A stretch of DNA of 64,000 nucleotides from Skeletonema tropicum (lineage: Eukaryota; Bacillariophyta; Thalassiosirophyceae; Thalassiosirales; Thalassiosiraceae): contig CM074141.1 in NCBI GenBank assembly GCA_037178625.1, positions 2,294,001 through 2,358,000 on the forward strand, given 5' to 3'. Positions within the stretch are counted from its first letter, which is position 1; every line of letters begins with the position of its first letter. The translations under genes and the position numbers were made by a program. The notes under the pieces were generated by a model that saw only the letters and a program-made list of their open reading frames with translations, searched no databases and had not been told where the DNA came from. Positions 58,963-64,000 of the stretch are shown one piece after another.

Positions 58963-60132
58963 ATATTAATTTATGAACTACGATACTGCTTTAATTAGGT
59001 ATCATTCAGCGAACAAAATTATTAGAGATAAGTTTAAGGCAGGATCATACATTAGCAACTTCTCATGTTACCCCAGCAAAAGACCAGCTTTAATCTCTGC
59101 TCAAGTGCTTAAACGCTCATTGGCGAATGTTTGGAAAATGATGCGTGCAGTAGAATGGTGAAGTTTGAGATCTAAGATTTGATACTCTCATCAATCCATC
59201 TGCTGTGTTCCCCATCACTTCTTCCCGATTGAAACTTTCTCTCCCGGTTCATGTTTTGTGACAAGGTTGTGTCCATTGCAAACGAATAATCGAGAAAGAA
59301 GAAGCGCAAGTTCCCGTTATAAGTAGCTGTTGACGGTTGCAGCCTAACATATGCATACATTTAAGATCGAAGTCCAAGTAGTAGCTGGGCAGGTATCCTA
59401 TCAGAAGACATTGCGTGCGAAGACAAAATGTCTTTGCATGCAAAGAGTTATTGATATATTACACTACTGACTGGAGGTCAAGTCCACACAATGTGCAAAA
59501 GATCCTTTCGTGATAGATGGAGATTCGATGCGCTTGATTACTTCTGCTCTCAAGAGCATTGCAGGAGGAACATTGACGTCAAAGTCGGCTGTTTATGTCG
59601 TTGTTCCCTGCTACGGGTGGCACAGGCGTATGTACTTCAGCTTGTGAATCATTTGCGCGAAAATGTCATGAATTTCAACCTCAACTTCAAAGTTGCCTGC
59701 CACTCGGTACTCGATTTGTCGAATGATTCTGTTGATCACTTCGTTTCATCTTTCTAACACACATCTTCCTGCCCAACTTGACATCATCGTAGATCCTACT
59801 TCCACTGTGACTCAAGAGGAGTTCAACGAGCACACTCTTCTTTTGGCATACCACAATCGACATGGCCAGCCACCGTCCACTCATCCACTGCTATTTGGAC
59901 CAAGCAGCCTGTTGACATGAGAACTTCGTGTAGTTTGTGCAGTCGAGGGCCTATCCTGTCACCAAGTATATAGCGCTCAATAATCCCATTGCGTATCGGG
60001 TATCATTCTGCTCCTGTCGCTCAATGGTATCTTCCGACCAACCGATTATTGGGTTGGGCCTCCTCCTCCTCCTCCTCTTCTTCTTCGTTTGTCGCTGCTC
60101 TACGCACATAGTCTTTGCGATTATCACTGTTT
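58963..60132. other. Intergenic with possible coding remnants
   Basis: About 1.2 kb. A plus-strand stretch near 59,750-59,920 reads protein-like (LPAQLDIIVDPTSTVTQEEF...) but has no start or domain, and may be a remnant. Nothing else is supported. Confidence 0.3.
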
Positions 60133-61056
60133 CTACACATCATGGTCATGGCGATCATTTTGCAAATAATTGCAATAGCGTCCTTTCAAAAGCACGAGTT
60201 CGTTATGCGAGCCACTCTCTACAATCTTCCCATCTTGCATAAATACAATCTCGTCCGCATGACGTATAGTTGACAACCTATGTGCCACTACAAGCAAAGT
60301 CTTGCCCTTCATCGCACCGAATAGAGTTCTTATCACTTTCTTTTCAGTTTCTGCGTCGAGAGATGCAGAGATTTCATCACAGACGAGTACTCTGGCACGA
60401 GAGATTAACGCTCGGGCGATCGCAATCCTTTGGCGCTGCCCTCCACTTAGACAAGCAATTTGCCGTATGGGTGTACGATATCCACTCACACATTTGCCAA
60501 CGATGAATTCATGTGCCTCAGCTAGTTTGGCCGCCTCAATTACTCTGTCGAAAACGTACTCGCTTCCTCGTTCAACGTCGTCTTTGGACAAACCCAAAGA
60601 TATATTTTCAAGTATGGTCATGTCAGGATGTAAGATTTGATCTTGATCGATGCATCGAATGTGGCTACGTAACCATGAGACATCTATGGACTTGATGTAA
60701 ACATCATTGAGTTCAATTGTTCCCTCTGTAGGATCATAAAACCGCTGCAGAAGCCGGCAAACGGAGCTCTTCCCTCCACCACTCCCTCCAACAAGCGCCA
60801 CAATTTTGTTTGGTTGCAGATGTAAGTTTATCCCGTCCAGAACTTTTATTGTTGGGTTGAGGCGGTATGAAAAGGAAACATTCTTGAAAGTCAAACTAAT
60901 TTGGTCGCATTTCTCTGGCAAAACCGTTTTGCCCAACTTCCCCTTGCTAGTGATTTTTGATTGCCTGTACATCAATTCAAAGTACACATGCGAAGACATG
61001 CGTAATGTCATGACATCATTCCACCATCTCAAAAGTTCCTTTTGCCCTTGTGACAC
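60133..61056 (-). CDS. ABC-transporter ATPase domain exon, 5' part missing
   Basis: The last about 307 residues of a type I exporter-like (ABCB-type) protein. Seen: a helix that would follow the membrane domain (QKELLRWWNDVMTLRMSS), Walker A VGGSGGGKSS (89-98), Q-loop IDQDQ, signature LSGGQRQR (203-210), Walker B VLVCDEISASLD (223-234) and H-loop AHRLSTI. All ATPase motifs look intact. The frame is open upstream only to a stop just before 61,057, and a likely acceptor (ctattag) lies there, so earlier exons with the membrane spans should exist. Instead a Ty3/gypsy LTR starts 14 bp beyond the exon, so the transporter is split or truncated. Substrate unknown. Confidence 0.75.
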   Translation of the reverse strand: MSQGQKELLRWWNDVMTLRMSSHVYFELMYRQSKITSKGKLGKTVLPEKCDQISLTFKNVSFSYRLNPTIKVLDGINLHLQPNKIVALVGGSGGGKSSVCRLLQRFYDPTEGTIELNDVYIKSIDVSWLRSHIRCIDQDQILHPDMTILENISLGLSKDDVERGSEYVFDRVIEAAKLAEAHEFIVGKCVSGYRTPIRQIACLSGGQRQRIAIARALISRARVLVCDEISASLDAETEKKVIRTLFGAMKGKTLLVVAHRLSTIRHADEIVFMQDGKIVESGSHNELVLLKGRYCNYLQNDRHDHDV

Positions 61057-61069
61057 AGGCTAATAGATG

Positions 61070-61389
61070 TGTAATGACAACGACGATGAATACAGTATTA
61101 ATTTACGTATTTGGAGTAGTTGTGTGCTCTTCGAAGGAGAGAGCTGCTGCTAGCGGTTGAGCTTGCTCATGGAAGATGAGTGACTCGGAGCTACAGGACA
61201 GAATCGTACTAATTCCAAGACGTAGAACTTTAGTAACGATTCACGAGGCTGACTACTTCCACGTAGTCAGAATCCCAGGCGGCATGCGTCAGGCATAGAG
61301 ATCTCGATAAGCGATAGCTTAGCGAGCACGTATCCGTATGGTCACAGATACATACGTACCTAAAGGTAGTATGCTACTTGACTATTACA
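61070..61389 (-). repeat. Probable 3' LTR of Ty3/gypsy element
   Basis: Bounded by TGTAAT at 61,070 and ATTACA ending at 61,389, a 6-bp inverted terminal pair. On the minus strand it is preceded by a purine tract (gggggagag), as 3' LTRs are. A second purine tract followed by TGTACA begins at 61,670, so the LTR might instead be about 600 bp long (61,070-61,670). The 5' LTR is not in the window. Confidence 0.55.
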
Positions 61390-61680
61390 CTCTCCCCCGT
61401 GCTGTTCGGATTAAACAGTGGGCTCAGTGAGAGAAAAACCCTGTGGGAAAAATTACTCTCATAGAGGAGTGCGTACGGTATTTACTTGAATACCGGTGAC
61501 GTGTACGCGTAAGACTGTAAGACTGGTTTGCGACAAAAGACACGAGAAGCCAAGGCTGACGTGTGTGTAAGCTTATGATAGGTTTTGATCAAATCAACTG
61601 TTGTCTAGTATGAAATAGTGTTGATGTGTTGGAATAATTCTACTAATTTCTAGTTTATGAAAGCTGTACACTCCCCCAAG

Positions 61681-63261
61681 TTATTCATTATAACTTGCAT
61701 CGTTGGCTTCTTCTGCCTCAAAGAAGGGGGTAAGTCGTCGGATATTGATTCGTTCATTGACGGAACCACGTTGAATACGGACAGTACCATTAGTAAAGAC
61801 ATTTGTGACCACATACGGTCCCTCATTCTTGTCTAAAGCCTTGCGCTGCTTTTCACCATTGATCTCACTGATGATCAAGCACTTACTCCCTGGAACATAG
61901 TCGTATGGGAGACGCCTTTTGTTTTCTCTGGCGTTGTTCCTGTCCACGAGCTCTTGTCGGCGGCGACCTATCTCACTCCAGTCAGCGACGAACGGAATGT
62001 CAAATAACATATCACGTCCAAAAATTGCTTCACCAGGAGTAGCCTTGAGCACGGTGTGGTAAGTAGATCGAATTGCCCATGCAGCATTTGTGATAAATTG
62101 GTCAATTCGGTGGCCATCGACGGTATCATCGTCGTCGAGGCCCGAGGTGCGGAGCATGTCGTTAAAGACTCCGTGAACTCGTTCTAAAATCGCATTAGCT
62201 TGCGGATTCTTACTGGTAGTCGGCTTACGTCCAATCTGATACTGTTCACACAGATCCTTCAGATGCAGTTCGAATTCAGAACCATTATCACACACCAAAT
62301 ACTTCGGGCGCGGATAACGACTTAACCAGCATTTATTCAAGAGGTGGGAAACTGTAGCGGAAGTTTTATCAATGATTTCTACTTCGACAGTTTTTCCTGT
62401 CCGAGGACATTTCTTCTCGATCATCCTATTAGGGAGTTCGACTATTTCGAACCATCCAGTAGCAGCGTCAATCATGGTTAAACACATGAAATCCATTTCA
62501 GTTCCATCCTTTGATTTAATTGTTGTTGGACCAATTAAATCGCAATGGAGCGTCTGCCATGGAACAACGATCGCATCCTTAGGAGGAAGTTGACCGTACT
62601 TACGCTTGCGTGCCTTAGATTTCTGACACCTGGGACAATATTTACACAATCTACGGATTTGTGCACTCATGCCACGCCAATACATGACGGCGCCGATAGT
62701 ACCTTCCATACGGTCAGTACCAGGATGTTGCAGATAGTGGTGATACCACATAAGAACTTTAGATTGCAGCTTCTCAGGGATGATGAGCTTCGGACGAGCC
62801 GAAGGTCTGTCTTTTCGAACCAAGACAACAGTGTCGTCTATGATCATCTTCTGATTACGACTGTCGGCACCAGGCCGTTCGAAAATGTGCTTCATCTTTG
62901 GATCTTCCCGTTGGGCATCTGCTATCTCCTTGACGGTGACTGGGTAAATTTCCTCGTCATCGGCTGCTGAATTTGCAAACACATGTGACATGCAGTCCTT
63001 TGGCTCTATCACATCTTCTCTATCCAGAACACACTCATCATCGTTTTGATAATGAGAGAAGAGAGAGACCAGCTTATTCCACTTGCGGTGAGAATATTCA
63101 GACCTGAAGTTCCCTTTGCTGTCGAGTTCGTCTTCTGGATGAGGGTTGATTTTTGGGCAATAATCTAATCGACTAATGGCATCAGCAACGGTATTATCAA
63201 CACCCTTGATGTACCTAATGTCGGCTCCATACTCATTGAGGAGTAGATTCCATCTCTGCAC
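61681..63261 (-). CDS. Ty3/gypsy pol fragment: RNase H end and integrase
   Basis: The frame is open at its 5' end (coding similarity with VYTDHQNL continues to about 63,350, then stops). Order: RNase H C-terminus (ADIRYIKGVDNTVADAISRL), integrase HHCC zinc finger (YHHYLQHPG...CKYCPRC), integrase core with Asp (LHCDLIGP), Asp (LVCDNGSEF) and Glu (ANAILERVHG), then a basic C-terminal SH3-like region ending beside the LTR. The order RNase H-integrase fits Ty3/gypsy rather than copia. Gag, protease and reverse transcriptase are absent. The catalytic triad is intact in the surviving part. Confidence 0.9.
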   Translation of the reverse strand: MQRWNLLLNEYGADIRYIKGVDNTVADAISRLDYCPKINPHPEDELDSKGNFRSEYSHRKWNKLVSLFSHYQNDDECVLDREDVIEPKDCMSHVFANSAADDEEIYPVTVKEIADAQREDPKMKHIFERPGADSRNQKMIIDDTVVLVRKDRPSARPKLIIPEKLQSKVLMWYHHYLQHPGTDRMEGTIGAVMYWRGMSAQIRRLCKYCPRCQKSKARKRKYGQLPPKDAIVVPWQTLHCDLIGPTTIKSKDGTEMDFMCLTMIDAATGWFEIVELPNRMIEKKCPRTGKTVEVEIIDKTSATVSHLLNKCWLSRYPRPKYLVCDNGSEFELHLKDLCEQYQIGRKPTTSKNPQANAILERVHGVFNDMLRTSGLDDDDTVDGHRIDQFITNAAWAIRSTYHTVLKATPGEAIFGRDMLFDIPFVADWSEIGRRRQELVDRNNARENKRRLPYDYVPGSKCLIISEINGEKQRKALDKNEGPYVVTNVFTNGTVRIQRGSVNERINIRRLTPFFEAEEANDASYNE

Positions 63262-63369
63262 TCTGTCAGAGGTGCTGCCTAAGCTATCTCGAACGAGATT
63301 CTGATGATCTGTATAAACAGGGGCGCGCAGAATGTGGCGAGCGTGGTGGTGCCTGTGGCGGGATCAGCG

Positions 63370-64000
63370 CGGGCCCTCGGGGCCTGTCCAGTTTTGTGTC
63401 ATTTGTAGTAGGTCATTGCACTTTGGTTTTACATTTACATATAGTCTTTTTACAATGGAATCCGGCTATAAAGTTGCTCTGCAATGACGTAGACATAGTC
63501 TTAGTGTATTTGGTGCATGGTGATGTTCTGTTTTGTTGTTATGGTATGTAGGATAAATTAGTAGAATTGTATTGTGCACAATTTTACCAATTCAAAGTGT
63601 CTTTCTCGTGCTTGACAGTTTCTCTGGATTCTTCGCGGACGTGACAAAACTGACATACTCAGCCTCCGCCCGGCGCTTCTTTTCGTTTTTTTGGATTTTG
63701 CCACGTGTCGCTTCAACTTCATCAACACGTCATTATGTACAGCTGAGGTGTTGGTTCTCATTTGTCCGGTGACGCATGCATTTACATTCATCGATATTGT
63801 GTCCCATTTGTGACAAATTCAATTGACAAAAATTAGTCCGAATCGGTATACTTAATTATTTCTTCATCTATCCGTGTCTGGATTCTTTCTCTGTCTGACA
63901 GCGTGTTCCTCCTGCTTCGTTGACAGCAAATCGCTTCCGTCCACATCTCGCGGTCGATCTATTATTTTTTCATTGCAATCATAAAGTATTGTGTAAACCT
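63370..64000. other. Right-edge sequence, nothing recognised
   Basis: After a short GC-rich stretch (63,345-63,395) where the retroelement homology stops, the sequence is AT-rich and without a supported gene. The boundary may be a truncation or another insertion. Confidence 0.35.

Noticed and set aside
63558..63791. Minus-strand basic 77-codon frame at the right edge
   Set aside because: No recognisable motif or gene context; chance frame cannot be excluded.

Overview
The window looks like nuclear DNA of a diatom, most likely a centric, Thalassiosirales-like species. This is an inference from small canonical GT-AG introns, Asn/Ser/Gln-rich proteins, an LRR/multi-pass membrane protein family of the kind seen in diatoms, CX4C...GGxCxxHGA repeat proteins, a RING/Sel1-type fragment, and single-copy eukaryotic housekeeping genes. 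There is no bacterial operon structure and no CRISPR array.

Left half (1-31,500): a rearranged, repeat-driven cluster of one gene family. The family gene encodes a lysine-rich N-terminus, a membrane segment, a Cys-rich plus LRR ectodomain, four to five further membrane segments and a charged or coiled-coil tail. It lies divergent to a secreted low-complexity gene on the minus strand. Copy A (2368-5452) is frame-broken and cut off. A coiled-coil repeat gene (5453-6941) separates it from copy A' (6942-10810), which lacks exon 1. The secreted gene and spacer recur at 11,449-12,649, followed by a 3,793-bp tandem array: three complete, nearly identical units (12,650-24,028) and a fourth (from 24,029) that runs into the only copy retaining every exon (25,564-30,885), itself frame-broken. 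Each unit begins exactly at the end of a 1.35-kb DNA transposon with inverted ends and carries a family gene truncated in exon 2.

Middle (31,600-39,350): a linker-histone-like gene on the minus strand, then a 180-residue unknown gene present twice. Between its copies sit two recognisable transposons: a Tc1/mariner-like element with 124-bp inverted ends, a TA target duplication and two convergent decayed genes (33,439-36,290), and a PIF/Harbinger-like element with 20-bp inverted ends and a TAA duplication (36,308-38,464) that contains a nested foldback element.

Right half (39,600-64,000): mostly ordinary genes. They are a three-exon CDPK-like kinase (minus), an aromatic amino acid hydroxylase (plus, one frame break), a VPS2/CHMP2 ESCRT-III subunit (minus), ABCE1/RLI1 (plus), a DegT/DnrJ/EryC1/StrS-type aminotransferase (plus), a RING pseudogene (plus), a multi-pass membrane protein (minus), and a nine-repeat zinc-binding-type protein (plus). 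The kinase and hydroxylase genes diverge from one spacer, as do VPS2 and ABCE1. A 906-bp element with identical 101-bp terminal repeats and a 5-bp target duplication lies at 50,081-50,986. At the right edge an ABC-transporter ATPase exon lies directly beside the end of a Ty3/gypsy retrotransposon whose pol reading frame is truncated near 63,350.

Splice models were read by eye from GT-AG sites and reading frame. No expression data or database search was available.
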